Assembly: GCA_022575985.1 (NCBI GenBank)
Contig: JAKSXM010000132.1
Coordinates: forward strand, 16,430,001 to 16,494,000
DNA length: 64,000 nt
Reading direction: 5' to 3'
Origin: Anagrus nilaparvatae
Taxonomy: Eukaryota; Arthropoda; Insecta; Hymenoptera; Mymaridae
Shown here: piece after piece, positions 45,601-57,718 of the stretch
Layout: each line of letters begins with the position of its first letter
Numbering within the stretch: the first letter of the stretch is position 1
The notes under the pieces: generated by a model
Told to the model about the DNA's origin: nothing
The model's database searches: none
Seen by the model: only the letters and a program-made list of their open reading frames with translations
Program-made: the position numbers and the translations under genes

Positions 45601-46183
45601 ATTCAGCCAATTCGACCGAAAGGCAAAATCCTATACTTTTGTGCGGGGTCCTTTAGTATTTTTGTACAAATTGTACCTACAACCAGAGATTAACTCAACC
45701 TTTTGCCGAAAAAAATGAATGTTTACCTACCCTTGACTTTTTAAGTACGTTTTAAAACATAATATTCTGGCCATGGTTAAAAAAGTATATATACATATAT
45801 AGTTTTTTGTAATTTATGTTTAAACTTTTAGATTATGGTATGCATTGAAAGAAATGAAAGATGCAACATTCTCCAATCAAAATGACAAAAAGAAGAAAAA
45901 TAATGCAAAAAAAACATATGGCTTTGCAAGATTTGAAAATTTACTTGAAGGTAATGTTGAATTAGCTGAAGAACAATTGGAAGATGAAAATTTAGGTGAT
46001 ACAATAGCTGAAGGTAAAAGTTTTGAAAATCCGCTTTATAGATCCAGAAAAAAAATAACAAAAAATGAAGAAAAAATATCCAAAAAAGGTGATTTAGAAG
46101 AACCTATGAGTATGAAAACATTAAAAAATATTACTGAAATTGAAAATATTGAAGAAATTGAACTAAATATTGAAAATATCTGA
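36619..46183 (+). CDS. amn: Amnionless (cubilin partner), complete six-exon gene
   Basis: Exons: 36619-36888, 36955-37259, 37338-37464, 37923-38157, 38481-38634 and 45832-46183. They sum to 1443 bp, giving 480 residues plus stop; every junction is GT-AG and in frame. Amnionless is a single-pass membrane protein that carries cubilin to the surface and drives endocytosis of protein cargo; in insects it acts in nephrocytes and gut. Visible features: a hydrophobic signal peptide (1-20); WLPNVDWENPSNWVDKKLP and LPKNGMIQ of the N-terminal domain; SSPFFWLDPLNW and LPCKNDIVILP; a Cys-rich module (CDECQCQDG ... CGFPACEY ... VEGHCCAYCGG); a transmembrane helix (MAIIPIVIGFLTLLLIIIII); and a charged tail with FENPLY, an F-x-N-P-x-Y clathrin-adaptor motif. 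Exon 2 needs the AAG acceptor at 36953; the alternative TTAG sites break the frame. Intron 5 is 7.2 kb. Confidence 0.92.
38692..39376. mobile_element. Truncated copy of the 1.0-kb foldback (amnionless intron 5)
   Basis: Starts ACAAGAGCAAACCGGACATT and follows the element at 42075-43078 through GAAACGCAGGGCTCAAT and its inverted right half, but breaks off at CCCTATTTTATAACAT. The last ~120 bp of the right arm is missing. Confidence 0.7.
40118..41819 (-). CDS. Candidate nested four-exon gene, small Cys-containing secreted protein
   Basis: Minus-strand exons 41772-41819, 41134-41325, 40464-40616 and 40118-40405 are all phase 0 with GT-AG introns of 446, 517 and 58 bp. They give 226 residues ending at a TGA, followed by AATAAA at 40099-40104. 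The first exon encodes MKLYTMKIILLIVYFD, a signal-peptide-like start. The rest is helical, rich in Asn, Lys and Glu, with eight Cys (NLKNCLNN, RKKCYEK, VEDCIQN, NYCINNS, NKNCLATRG, ALNCKK, EKCDK, KKCHYW). The three downstream exons stay open over 438 bp in three separate pieces exactly between splice sites, in very AT-rich DNA, which argues for a real gene. No family is recognised. The first exon is the least certain part. It lies antisense in amnionless intron 5. Confidence 0.55.
42075..43078. mobile_element. 1.0-kb foldback element (amnionless intron 5)
   Basis: The arms, about 370 bp each, are inverted copies. Both ends read ACAAGGG, one base, AGACC, then GAACCTTTGGGTCGCC. The inner parts share GGGCATTTGGTTTATTGACT. 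No transposase. Open frames at 42065-42463 and 42909-43109 are mirror images created by the arms. Confidence 0.8.
43692..44384. mobile_element. 0.69-kb foldback element (amnionless intron 5)
   Basis: Ends are inverted: GGTTT(T/C)GGGCTAA..., GGGGAAACAAAATCGGACAT. The arms of ~270 bp also share TTGTAGCTGAGACAATTTGC and (A)TTACTAGGAAACCAT. The two inner ends meet around 43960-44136. Confidence 0.75.
44481..44667. repeat. 187-bp hairpin element (amnionless intron 5)
   Basis: GTAATATTAC at both ends, followed by inverted TAGTAAAATTACTACACTTG, AATTAAAAATTTATTGAT and TTTCACCCA, with a loop of about 40 bp centred near 44575. Probably a short MITE. Confidence 0.7.
44701..45653. mobile_element. 0.95-kb foldback element with TAGTA flanks (amnionless intron 5)
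   Basis: About 300-bp arms begin AAGGACCCCGCACAAAAGTA and are almost identical; a 70-codon open frame is the same in both (44744-44956 and 45398-45610). TAGTA lies directly outside each end (44696-44700 and 45654-45658), though palindromic ends make its exact length ambiguous (5-7 bp). Inside are about three copies of a ~120-bp repeat with TTTTTGAGGTTGCTGAG and AACTAGCTGTCAAATTGACA. Confidence 0.8.
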
Positions 46184-46390
46184 AAAAAATTTTAATTTTT
46201 TTGTACAGAATTTTCAAATAAATAAAATTAGCAATACTTGCTACATAAATTTTAATAAAAAACAAAAAACAATATCGCATCATTATTCCTTAACCTTAAT
46301 TAAATTTAATTTTGTATTTGCATTTTGCAAGCTTTAATCAGTAAATTAATAAGTGATCATTCTTTTTCAACAAAATAAAATTTGAATTAA

Positions 46391-46741
<351 letters not shown>

Positions 46742-49329
46742 AAATTTTCAATTATATATTTGGCATACTTAATTTGTAAAAATGAAGGATAATTAATAAA
46801 GTTAATGAAATAAAATAAAAAACACATTTAAAATTGATGTATCACACAAGTTCATTTATTATTATTGTCGGACAACACCCAAATTATTTTTATTTATTTT
46901 TTTTTTTATTATAACTAAAAATGTGTACAATATAATAGCAAGATCACCCAAAAAAAAAATATACATAGTAGTGCTCGCAAAATATATTTTACTCATTTTC
47001 TTATTATTTTACAATATTTTTATTTTTCAGTTTGGCAGACATATTACTTTAATCATATTATTTTACTTAAAATATTATAAAAAGTCTCACAATAAAATAA
47101 TTTTTTTTTTTTTTATATAATTGTTTTTTATTTTTTTTATTTATTTATTTTTTGTAATTATTAAAAATTCACACAACATTATTATAAAATTTTATAATAA
47201 TAAGTATTTTAATATAATAAATTTAATCTGCTGATTCTTCTCTCTTTAATGTCGCATTCTTACAAATATTTTACAGAATATCACATTCAATCATCGCTCA
47301 TTTATAATCTTTCTTCAAATTTAAACTATTTTTATTAATAAAAAATATCAACATTTTTTATAATTATTAAAAATCTGACATTAAATATAATATTTGCTTA
47401 AAATATAAATAATTAATAATGGTCTATCACTTAAGCGAATACATTATTTTTAATATTGTTGTATACATGATCTGTTCGCTTTACGTATATATACCTCTGT
47501 TTTATATATTATCATATTTTTATAATAAAATATACTATTATTTTTCTTTACTTAATATACTACTTATTTTAAGTGACATTATATTTTTCTCTCTATTTAT
47601 AAGATTCCTTAATTATATCATTTATAGGTCTTATAATTAATATATTAAAAAATTATATTATTTTTAATAAAATATTACATGCATCGCTTATCGTTTTTTT
47701 GTATACTCTTTTTATGTTCCAAAAAAAGATGATTACATTCACATTCAGATTTTTTTACTCATTTTTTTTTTTCGTTCATGCACTAATACAAGTTTTTATA
47801 ATTATTTTTTTATAATTAAATTTATTAAATTCTATACATAAAATTTAGATTATTTATTTTAGCAAAAATTAATTTTTGTTTGGAGAGAGAAAATTTTAAT
47901 TTGGTAACGAAAAAAAAAACAATTGGAAAAAAATTTAATAATTTAAATTTCACAGAACAGGCAAGAATTGCACGTTCTCTAGTTGGCCCTAGGAAATATT
48001 ACATGACTTGCCAGTTAATTAATAATTTGATTTCTTTTAGCCAAACATAGGCTGCATAGTGAAAAAATCTGGACGTGTACACAAACACCCGAAAGTAAAC
48101 ATTTTTAATTTTATCAACAAAACATATTATAATACCTAATAATAAAAAAATTTTTTTCAAACTTTTTTCTATACAAAATTTTAAAATATTTTATACACAA
48201 TTATACCTGTTTAAAAAATAAAATTGATATGGTGTTAAATCGATAAAATTTTAAAATAAAAATTAAAATAAAAATAAAAAATTGGTTTTTTCTTTTAAAT
48301 TTAATAAAAGTATTAAAAAAAATTGACTTATACTTTTAAAAAAAATTTAATGACAATGTAATATAGCAATTATACTTGCACTTAACCCGATAAAAATATT
48401 TGGCAACAAAACCCAAATTTTTATGATTAGTGACAACAGTCGATGCAACAATATATATTACTTTAAAATTGATTTTTTATAAGAAATATACAAATCTATA
48501 TTTAAAAAAAAATCTTTTTTATATTTACAAATATTATTTAAATAATTATTCACAATTAATTAATAAATTTTATTTTTCTAAATTTTATTAATTTTTTGAC
48601 CTCATAATGTTGTAAAAATTAGTCAAAAATATAACAAGGTTTTCATATCAAGCACAAAAAGATTATGCTAAAATTTATTATTTTACTTAAAAAATGCATC
48701 GTTTTTCATCATTTTGATAAAATATATGAGATCACAAATAAATCTGTTGTCTTAAAATAGTGATCGATAACATTGCGATAAATTATAATTTAACGATAAG
48801 GCCAGTAGGAAACTCTTACCTTAATCTAAAATAAATTTATTAGCACTTAATAATCTAGTTAATTTTCTATTAGTTAGATTTTTTTTTCAAGTACAATAAT
48901 TAAAAAAATATCATCAACATGATAAAAGTTCTTTGTAGTTAACAAATTGAAAAAAATATGCTATATTTTTTTCTTTTAAAATTCTTTAAAAACTTAAAGT
49001 TAATTAAATGTTTTTATTTCTGTATAACCTTTTCAGCGATTATAAAAAAAAGTTCTTAATCAACAAGTAAAATTATAAATTTTAATATATTTGCTGCTAC
49101 ACATAAACAAAGGCACCATTTTTCATATTTTTATACTTTTCATTTTTATAAGCTAAAAAATTAAAATTAAAATAGTAGACTAAAAATTTTTTATTAAAAA
49201 CTTTTTTAAATCAGCCTGTTTTTATTAAAAAATATATAAATCTATTTTTTTTTTTCCTTTATAGGTTTAGAAATCTAGGAAAAGATAAACGAATTTATCT
49301 ATTTTGGTGTTTACTTATAATTAATAGAA
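46742..49329. other. Intergenic AT-rich region, probably includes CrebA 3' UTR
   Basis: It separates the convergent ubiquitin and CrebA genes. Composition is extremely AT-rich with long T runs. Open frames such as 46923-47120 and 47419-47640 are Ile/Tyr/Phe-rich and composition-driven. Several AATAAA signals exist on the minus strand, so the CrebA 3' end cannot be placed. Confidence 0.4.
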
Positions 49330-52041
49330 TTAGGAAGATTTTCGTTGCACTGAATTACGTAACTGTTGCAACTCTTGCATTAATTGTTTGTTTTTATTTT
49401 CTAACATAGCATTTTTATCTTTCAAGTTAGTATTTTCGTTTGTTAATTGTGAAACTCGCCTTTCTAATCCATCCATATATTCTTTTTTCTTTCTACGAGA
49501 TTCTTGGGCAGAAATCTGCAAAAGTAAATATGAAAGTATAATTAATATAGATTAATTAATTAAAAAATTAATTAAAAGTTTAAAATATATATATATGTTA
49601 AATTACCTTGTTTTTAATTTTCCTTCGCACTTTCTTCAAAGATTTTTCTTCTTGTTTTGTAAGAGGAAGTTTTGTTGGCACTGGATAACCTTCAGCAATT
49701 AAGGTTCTCTTTTCTTCCTCAGTTAATACAAGAATACCAGTTGAACCTTTCTATAATTTCATAAAATTTTTTAAATTATTAACACAATTTTTAGAAAAAC
49801 GCTTTTTGAATTAATAATTATGAAAATAATGGTTTTCTCAGCAAGGATAAAAAAAAACTGAACTTTTTCCTGTTAAAGTCTGAGATTCTAAAATAAAATC
49901 AACTTTAAATAGTTTGTAAAAATGAAATATTAACTCAGAAAAACAAATGGAAAAATATTTTTCCCAAATAGCCTTAATATTTTTCCTAGTATTTTTCTTT
50001 TTCTATGTATTTTTTCCTAATACATAGTATATTTATTATATTTGCCTTTTAAGTATTCAAAAAATCAAAAAAAGAAAATTTTTTCCAAATTGTTCATTTT
50101 CAGGCTTCTGTTCTTTTCATTATTAAATTTCTTCTTCTGTTCACTATTAAACAATTGAATTAGGAAATAAATAAATTTCTTACCGGTTGACATGATATAA
50201 GTGGTGTATGAATTGGTTGCCTTGTAGGTGTAGCATGTGCAGCTATCGGATTATTTGCTACATACAGTCTTGGTTGTATAAAACTTCTAATATTTTGTAC
50301 AGGAACAGTAGTTTGAGAGTCTCTTCTTTCTGGTGAACATGATGCAGAAATAACACTTTCGCTATCTGAACTAGCGCTACTTGGTGGAGTTGGTGGTAAA
50401 CATTGGCTAGAAGAATTATGGTCCATAATTTCATCTGGTTGAACGTCAATATCTTCAACTTTGAATTTCTGTTTAAAGAAAATAAATGTTTATATAAAAT
50501 CTATTTAATTCAAAATGTATTTCATAAAAACTTACATGATATAACTCTTCTTCTTCCTCACTGTCACTAGTGCTGGTAATAAATTCAGCGATTTGTATAC
50601 ACTGTGGATTAATCATAGTAACTGGACTCTTAACATCAATGAAATTATTTAAGTTATTATGAATAGGACTGCTTGGTGCACTAAGTGGTTCGCCTTTAAT
50701 AATTTTAATGGTGTGTGTTTCATCTTCATTAACAAACTGAATAGGCCTACTGCATATTTCATGATGATTTTCTGCTTTATTTAACATTTCATCAGATGTT
50801 GTATTGGATGGTGACTCTCTACCAGATGTTGCTTGACTCATTGATATAACAGGAAAATATTCTTCTTCCATATCGATAACTAAAAATGAAATGAAAAAAC
50901 AAAAAAATTATTATCCAAAAAAATCAAAATTTTTTAAAATTTAAGTATCATGCATTTGATTAAAATTTGAATGTTATATAATCTTTTTTATGTATATATT
51001 TATTTTATCAAAGAGAGGCGTTTCAAACAGAGAGTATATTATTCTTATATTTTTTTTTCTGTCTGGAGTGACCGGTTTTTCCAAATCAAGTTTTAAAAAA
51101 AATTTCTCAATTTTTATATTTTTTTTATTTTATATTATATTTTATCATGTGTATTTTTATAATCATGTTTTTAAAAAAATTGTAATTGTTTTGACATTGA
51201 GTTTACAAACATTTATTATATATTTATTTATTTATAGACATGAAAAAAAAAAAAAAATTTATCTGGGTGTAGGTAAAAACTATTTTTTTAAAATAAAAAA
51301 ATATATTTTTTTTTATTCAAATTTTTTTAATTAAAAATATAAATTTTTGTCAATTATTATTTTTGAGTAGTACCTACAGCAAATAATTTTTTTTTTTTTA
51401 ATGCAAGAAACTTTCACTTTGACCTATAAAAAATTTGAAGAAAAAAAATGATTGAAATTTTTGAATGATTTCCAAAATTAAAAATAATATTACCCATACA
51501 ATATTTTAAAAGAAAAATGACTTTCACTTTACTAATTTTAGTTTTGTTTTTTTTTTTTAAATATTTTTTTAAAACAAAAAATAAAAAAACCAAGAAAAAA
51601 TATTTTCTTATCTGAACAATAAATAAAATATTTCAAGGATTTAAAAAAAAACTAATTACCATCTATTCTAGCAGGCACACCATCGATACAAGCATTAAAA
51701 ACATTATTATTATCTGTATTAATATTTCTATCTAATCTATTAGCATCATGATTATTATTGTTGATATTATTATTATTTGAATTATTTTTTTTTGATATTG
51801 AAGAAACTGATGATGTTGTTGATGATGTTGATGATGATGTTGTTGATATTGGACTATTACATGGTGGTAATAAACTATAACTATGTTCGCATTTTATTGG
51901 TTTTGGTCCACCAAGTGCAGCATCAGTCATTAATCTATCTCTAAGAACAAATGAGTTTGATTTTTCACGTAAACTTAATATTGGATCACCCCAATCGTCA
52001 TCTTTTGTACAACTCATTAATACATCTTGACCACACAAACT
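49330..52041 (-). CDS. CrebA: CrebA (CREB3-like bZIP transcription factor), first coding exon not found
   Basis: Minus-strand exons 51660-52041, 50536-50879, 50184-50468, 49607-49750 and 49330-49515 join in frame for 446 residues to a TGA/TAA stop. CrebA drives secretory-pathway genes in secretory tissues. Family hallmarks in order: [11 protein letters not shown] with [23 protein letters not shown]; a Ser-rich acidic stretch ([14 protein letters not shown]); [25 protein letters not shown]; the CREB3-type block [19 protein letters not shown] and [20 protein letters not shown]; the basic region [20 protein letters not shown]; and a leucine zipper ending RNSVQRKSS. These match Drosophila CrebA as I remember it (about 516 residues). 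No transmembrane segment follows the zipper, as in insect CrebA and unlike mammalian CREB3 proteins. The 5' exon lies upstream, perhaps beyond 64000. Exon 51660-52041 carries Ser/Thr and Asn repeats. Confidence 0.9.
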
Positions 52042-54433
52042 CTGCAAAATAACAAAAGAGTACAAATTATTTTTATTATTAAATTATTTTAAAATCTTTT
52101 TTTTTTATATTTTTTTTTATTAAAAGGTTAAGGACCTCGAGCGGTCAAGTTGAAGGTCGCGGGCACTCGCTCGAGGACTGTTTACGGTACTATTTCCATT
52201 CGCAGACAAGCCAACCTGCACGTTAGACTATATTATACAATTACTTATTTTTTTTTCTCTAATTCACTTATTTAGGTACTTGAAAATTTATTTTTTACTT
52301 TAAAAAAATTAGTTACTTATTTGTAAATTTTTTTTTGTTACATAACCTCAATATTTATTTTTAAATATACCTTTTTTTAATTTCAAGGTTATCTTATATT
52401 TTAGTTAATTACAAAAAAAGTTTAGTCCTATCCATGGACGCTAGATGAATCCATGGTCCTATCGATAAAATAAAATTCCCAATAAGAAAATATATTATTT
52501 TGTTTCTTCTTTTTTCATCCTTACATAAAATATCTATCCTTTTCCCTTTCGCTACTTTATTAATTTCTTTAACTCATTCTCATATAAGCTTTTAAAATCC
52601 ATTCACTAGCGCATAATATTATTTATAATGACGCTCTGGCGACGATCCCTGGTCGTTGAATGAAAAAAAAATTTTAATAAATTTTCAGTTTAGCTCTTTC
52701 AAGAGTAGTGCAGCTAAAAGACTGATATATTCTTGCAGGTCAAGGTTCACAATAAACGATGGTATCAAACTTTTAGCCTCAAGCCGTCTAAATTTTCGAG
52801 AAAAACGAAGACAAAATTTCAAAAAAATACATGCGTTCTTATTCGCTCTCTGCGTCTTGGTAGAAGGGATAAAAATAATAATATTTTATCGGGCATTCAA
52901 TCACTTTGTATGATTTTTCGGGCAAACGACTAAATATCACACGTGATTTATAAAACTCCGCCTCTCGCAGGGAGTGAATAGGAGAAATTTGGGATTTTTA
53001 AGACGAAAATAAAAGAGGGCATGAATAAATCCGATTACGTTTTAAGGTTTTTCTAATTGAATTTTAATCTACTGTGTTTCATCATTTACATATTTTTTCA
53101 AAGCTCTTATTTATTTTTTAATTAAAAAAAAGTTAATGCCGTTAATGCTGTAAAAGAGGTAAAATAAAGTTTACTTAGGTTTTAAAATGTTAAAATTTTA
53201 ATAATTTTCCTATTTCATGAAGGTCTATCATGATTTTCTTTAACTTTCGAAAGACTTTAAGCTAAACAATATATAGTTCCAGATTAAATTTTGCTGTACC
53301 CTTGCAAGGGTACAAGGTACAAGGCCTTGTAGCCATCCAAAATTTTAAGATTTCAGCGAATTAACCCAGTTTAATTTTGTAATTAAAAAAAAAATTGTTT
53401 TTTTAAAAAAATTATGTAAATTAAAAACCCTTGTACAGGTTTTAAAAAGTTTGTTATGAGTTTTTTGAATGTTTAACCTTTAATAATGCACGAATACCTC
53501 ATATTCGAAAATTACCAAAAAGTTCTTTGGACTTTGAACTTAAAATTTATCACAATCTGCATTGGGAAATTCATTGATTAGAATTATTTGATAGAAAAAT
53601 AATTAACTTCCGGAATTTCCACCATAAGACTAATGCAATATTTTCTTATCTCTGTACCCTTATATATCTGAAAACTATGCACGACTATAGCATACCATTT
53701 GATTCCTGTGTTTTCTCTCTGTATATGCTTTAATTGGGAAATTCATCGGCAAGAGCGTCCTTAAACATATTTTAAAGAAACAGAGTGAGAGAGAGTTTTT
53801 GTAAATTCCCGTCATATCTCTTTCTATTTCTCTCATGGAATTTCATTACCTTCAAGTTTCTTTGAGGTTATTTTTTTTATCTTCTACCGAAACACTAATT
53901 ATATGAAAAAGTAACTTCTTTTTGATTATTATGTGGTACAAAAAAAAAGTTTAACGAACTTGTATATTTATTTATTTTTTTTTCAGATAAAAAAAATTTA
54001 AGTACCTAATATTTTATTTAAAAAATTCAATTTTTAGTGGACTCATTATTACAAAATGCAAACAAATCTTTTCTTTCCAAATAATAGTCAAATAAAAATC
54101 TTTATCTTATACGTTTTTTTTTAAACTTCCGGCGGATATTTAAATACCGGAAATAGTCTCCCTTAATAGTGTGTGTAGTATACATTTTTATAATATAGAA
54201 TTATTTGACCTTAAAATATAATACACATATTGCATGTTTATTAAAGGTATTTAATAAATTTATTATGCAGGTGTGTGTACATAAAATTTTATTAAGTTGC
54301 ATGTTGTTATAGGTTAGGGTAGTCTTCATTTATAATGTGTTTTTGTGTGTAAAATTATGAAAGTTATGATTTTTTATCATTAGGGTGCAAAATTTAGTAA
54401 ATAAACATGCATCAATTAGCGAATCCTGCTTTA
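52042..54433. other. Upstream or intron 1 of CrebA
   Basis: No coding exon recognised. A GC-richer island at 52127-52230 includes a CCTCGAGCG / CGCTCGAGG inverted pair. A palindromic patch near 53295-53335 (TACCCTTGCAAGGGTA, ACAAGGCCTTGT) is visible. The two overlapping open frames at 52656-52933 have no protein-like features. Confidence 0.4.
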
Positions 54434-54574
54434 GGGACGTTCAATAATTGCGTGACGCTTATTTTCTGGATTTCGGTATATACAACGTCCATCTAAATAA
54501 CGCTAAATGGCTAAAGTAGTTCTTATAATATCTCCTCCTCTCTAAATCCAGCGTTACGCAATTATTGAACGCCC
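54434..54574. mobile_element. 141-bp MITE with TTA target duplication
   Basis: Inverted ends GGG(A)CGTTCAATAATTGCGT and ACGCAATTATTGAACGCCC; TTA at 54431-54433 and 54575-54577. The 3-bp TWA-type duplication fits PIF/Harbinger-like insertion. Confidence 0.75.
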
Positions 54575-54577
54575 TTA

Positions 54578-56938
54578 AGTTCGCAACGCAAATTCTTGGT
54601 TTTTGATTATTTAATTATTTGATGTAAAAACATTCTTTTGGAATTATTGAAAACTATAAAGGGAGAAGAGCCGAAAATGAAAAAAACGTTTAAATATAAA
54701 CGTTTAAATATAAATGTTTTTAACCCTGTTTTCCATTACATAGGATCATTAATTGGTATCAATACCTTGCACGTATAAATTTAATTTATATTGTGCGCTA
54801 TAAATAAAGAAAAATGAATATTATATGAAAGTCGCGGGTGGATTCTTTATTTATTTAACGTTTCGTTGAACACGCATTTTCTTATTTAATTATTATAATA
54901 CATAATAATTATAATATCATGGAAATCAAATTTTAATTCCTAACTTGAAATTTTTTGTCGTGGGAATAAAATTTATTATAGAATCAATTATAATTTATGC
55001 AGAGGGGCGAGTTTGAACTTTAATATATGCTAATATCATTTGGATTAATCGATAATAATAAATAGAATTTGAAGATTTTTTTCGTTGATATTTATGAGTT
55101 TTTTGACTTCATACTTTATATGTATCTTTTTCGAAAGTTACAAATTTTTTAGGGAAAAAATTTTTGAAATAATTAAAAAAAAAAGCAAGTAATATTAATT
55201 TTTGTTATCATTTAATATAAATAATATTTAAAAAATTATAAGTAAAAATCACAATGAATTGCAAATAATAAAATAAAATAATCAAATGCACGAACATTAT
55301 ATTATGTAAAAACAATTGTTATAAATATGTGTATATTATGCAGCAACACACAAATAGGTTATTTTTAGAAATAATAATCACTTTTAATATTTAATACTCA
55401 AAGTCAATCGTTTCATTCACACCTGAGGATTATTATTATTGAATTTTCATAAAACCTATTTTTTTAACGATTTTTCATTTTATATAATCAGAGATAAAAA
55501 GTAAAATTTTTGAATTTTGGTTTTTAGGTTAAATTTCCCGCCCTAAAAAAATTCCGAAAAATTTTAGAATTCGCATTTTTAAAAAATTTTTGATTATTAA
55601 GTTTTGGCTAGAATCCAATATTTCTAAAATGTTTGCATTTATATCAGATGGTTTGCTTCGCTCTACCCATTTTTGAGCTAAAATTATAATTAGTCAATAA
55701 TTGAATCGAAAATGGCTAAAAATTACAATATCATTGCATTTTGAGAGCTTTAAGCTAATACAGGCCAGATTAATATGGTTTAACCTCTGAAATAAAATTT
55801 TTTTACGTCGCTAATTTTCGAACTAATTTTTGCTTGCCGTTATTATTCTGTTGAAAAATTATTTATTTTACATACGACTGCATAAATTTTTTTCATTTTT
55901 TACAAACTTTGCAATTTTAAATATAGTAATTTTAAGTACATTCATTATGTTTATAATAAAAATTACTGTGACAGCATTAAAAAAAACGGTTTTAAAATAT
56001 AATGACAAAACATAACTGAAAAAAGTTTATAATTACTCTATTGTATACATAAATACGCGACAAAAATGAACAAAAATATTATATAAAAATAGCAAAATCC
56101 ATTTGCTACAGTGAAAAAAAGATCCGGTTAGCCTAACGAAATCTTGCTTGTGGCAGCCAGAATTTTGTTTAATTAACTGCAAATGGCTTGAAAAGTAAAA
56201 AAAATTGAAAAAATATAGTATATTCCTATCCAAGGTCGTAAAAATTAAGAATTTTCCAGATCACAAGTAAACCACCTGTGGCATACTCGAGGCCAAAGGC
56301 AAAAATTTTAACGCGGCATGATGAGTCCCATTCTTGGTTTAACAAGAACATAAAATTAATGATTTTTATTTAATTTTCCCCATTAAATTGTTGAAGACTA
56401 AAGTGATAATAATAATTTTATATATTTAACTTAAATGAAAAATATTTTCATATTAGTTTTTTAGAAACTTTGATAATTAATAAAATATAAATTCATAAAA
56501 AAGGAAAAAGTATTTATAGTATTAAAAAGTATTAATATTATAAAAGAAGATAATCGATGGGTAGAATATCATAAAAAGTTCGTTAACCTCAATTCTCAGT
56601 AACCATCAAAATTCTATTTCGTTACAATTTTAATAAGGAGAGTTCAGCGTTCTCAGGTCTCCAATTCATTCAGTGACGGCAGTTAAAAGATATTTTTTGT
56701 CCTTTTCTGGGCGCACAAAAAATTTTAAATATTTTTAACTAAACTTTCTATTAATTGCAATTTAAATACTTAATCCAAAAAATATGTTATTTTGTATATT
56801 AATTAAATTTTTACTATCTGGCACAATGAACTCATAACAAGGTTAATAAAATTTAATGCCTTTTATTAATACTATACATGTTTACAAAATATGGTAAATA
56901 TCTTTGATTTTTAGCAACATATTTTAGAGTAGGCCTGA
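54578..56938. other. Unassigned AT-rich sequence
   Basis: No gene, RNA or structured repeat recognised. Open frames at 55830-56015 and 56033-56233 look composition-driven. Confidence 0.3.
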
Positions 56939-57718
56939 TCGCCTGAACCCCTACAGATCAAAATCACTTTTTATCTGATAGGTACATGAATTTTCCATTA
57001 GGGTTTATTGTTTTTGGGTCAGTGAATACGAATATAAAATCTGTTTTTCTGTTTTTCCTAGGGGCTATCGTCTTGGAAGTGACGAATTTGATTTAAAAAT
57101 ATTTTTTTTGGATTTTTTTCTGATTTTGGCTTGTTTCTACCTCAATCATGAATCGTCACTAGTTGAGATGGTTTATTTCCGTCTTTTAATAATTTTTTGT
57201 GATTTTTCGCGATTTTTCGCGTTTTTTAACCTTATAACTCACCCTAAACCTCAAAAATCTATTTTGACTATTCAATATTAATTTAAAAAACACAAAAAAT
57301 CGCAAAAAATCACAAAAAATCGCAAAAAATCATTAAAACACGGAAATAAACCATCTCAACTAGTAACGATACATGATTGAGGTACAAACAAGCCAAAAAC
57401 AGAAAAAAATCCAAAAAAAATTTTTTTAAATCAAATTCATGATTTCCAAGATGATAGCCCCTCGCGTTTTTCTCTAAATCGAAATTGTTTTGAGTCCCAT
57501 TTGACCCCCCCTCCTTGATTTCCGGATTCCTGAGGTACCCCTCCCAATAAACACGTTCCATATTAAAAATCTTACTGTGGGCAACTGGACAATTTTGGGT
57601 AGAAAAGAATTTCATATTTGTATTCAACGAGCCAAAAAATATAAATATTCTTTGGAAAATTTTATGGCCCTATATCAGCAAAAAAAAAATTGATTACGAA
57701 AAAGGGGTTCAGGCCTAC
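56939..57718. mobile_element. 0.78-kb foldback element
   Basis: Ends are inverted GTAGGCCTGA...ACCCCT and AGGGGTTCAGGCCTAC; the left end has an extra TCGCCTGA duplication. Inner segments are also inverted (57055-57220 and 57290-57475), sharing GGAAATAAACCATCTCAACT and ATCAAATTC. A 105-codon minus-strand frame (57310-57627) lies in the right arm and loop and is not called. Confidence 0.65.

Noticed and set aside
45845..46183. Stand-alone 112-codon gene
   Set aside because: It is the last exon of amnionless; the acceptor at 45830-45831 and the phase-2 join with 38634 explain it.
46923..47640. Membrane-protein-like open frames downstream of ubiquitin
   Set aside because: Ile, Tyr and Phe content follows from ATA/TTT-rich sequence; no homology or splice sites.
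50990..51334. 114-codon open frame antisense to CrebA
   Set aside because: Hydrophobic AT-driven frame inside a CrebA intron; no supporting features.
51652..52065. CrebA start at the Met encoded at 52063-52065
   Set aside because: The MYSFVILQ segment reads through an intron; a TTTTGCAG acceptor places the exon start at 52041.
52656..52933. Two overlapping frames of 85 and 66 codons
   Set aside because: Slightly higher GC than surroundings, but neither frame shows a domain, signal or splice context.
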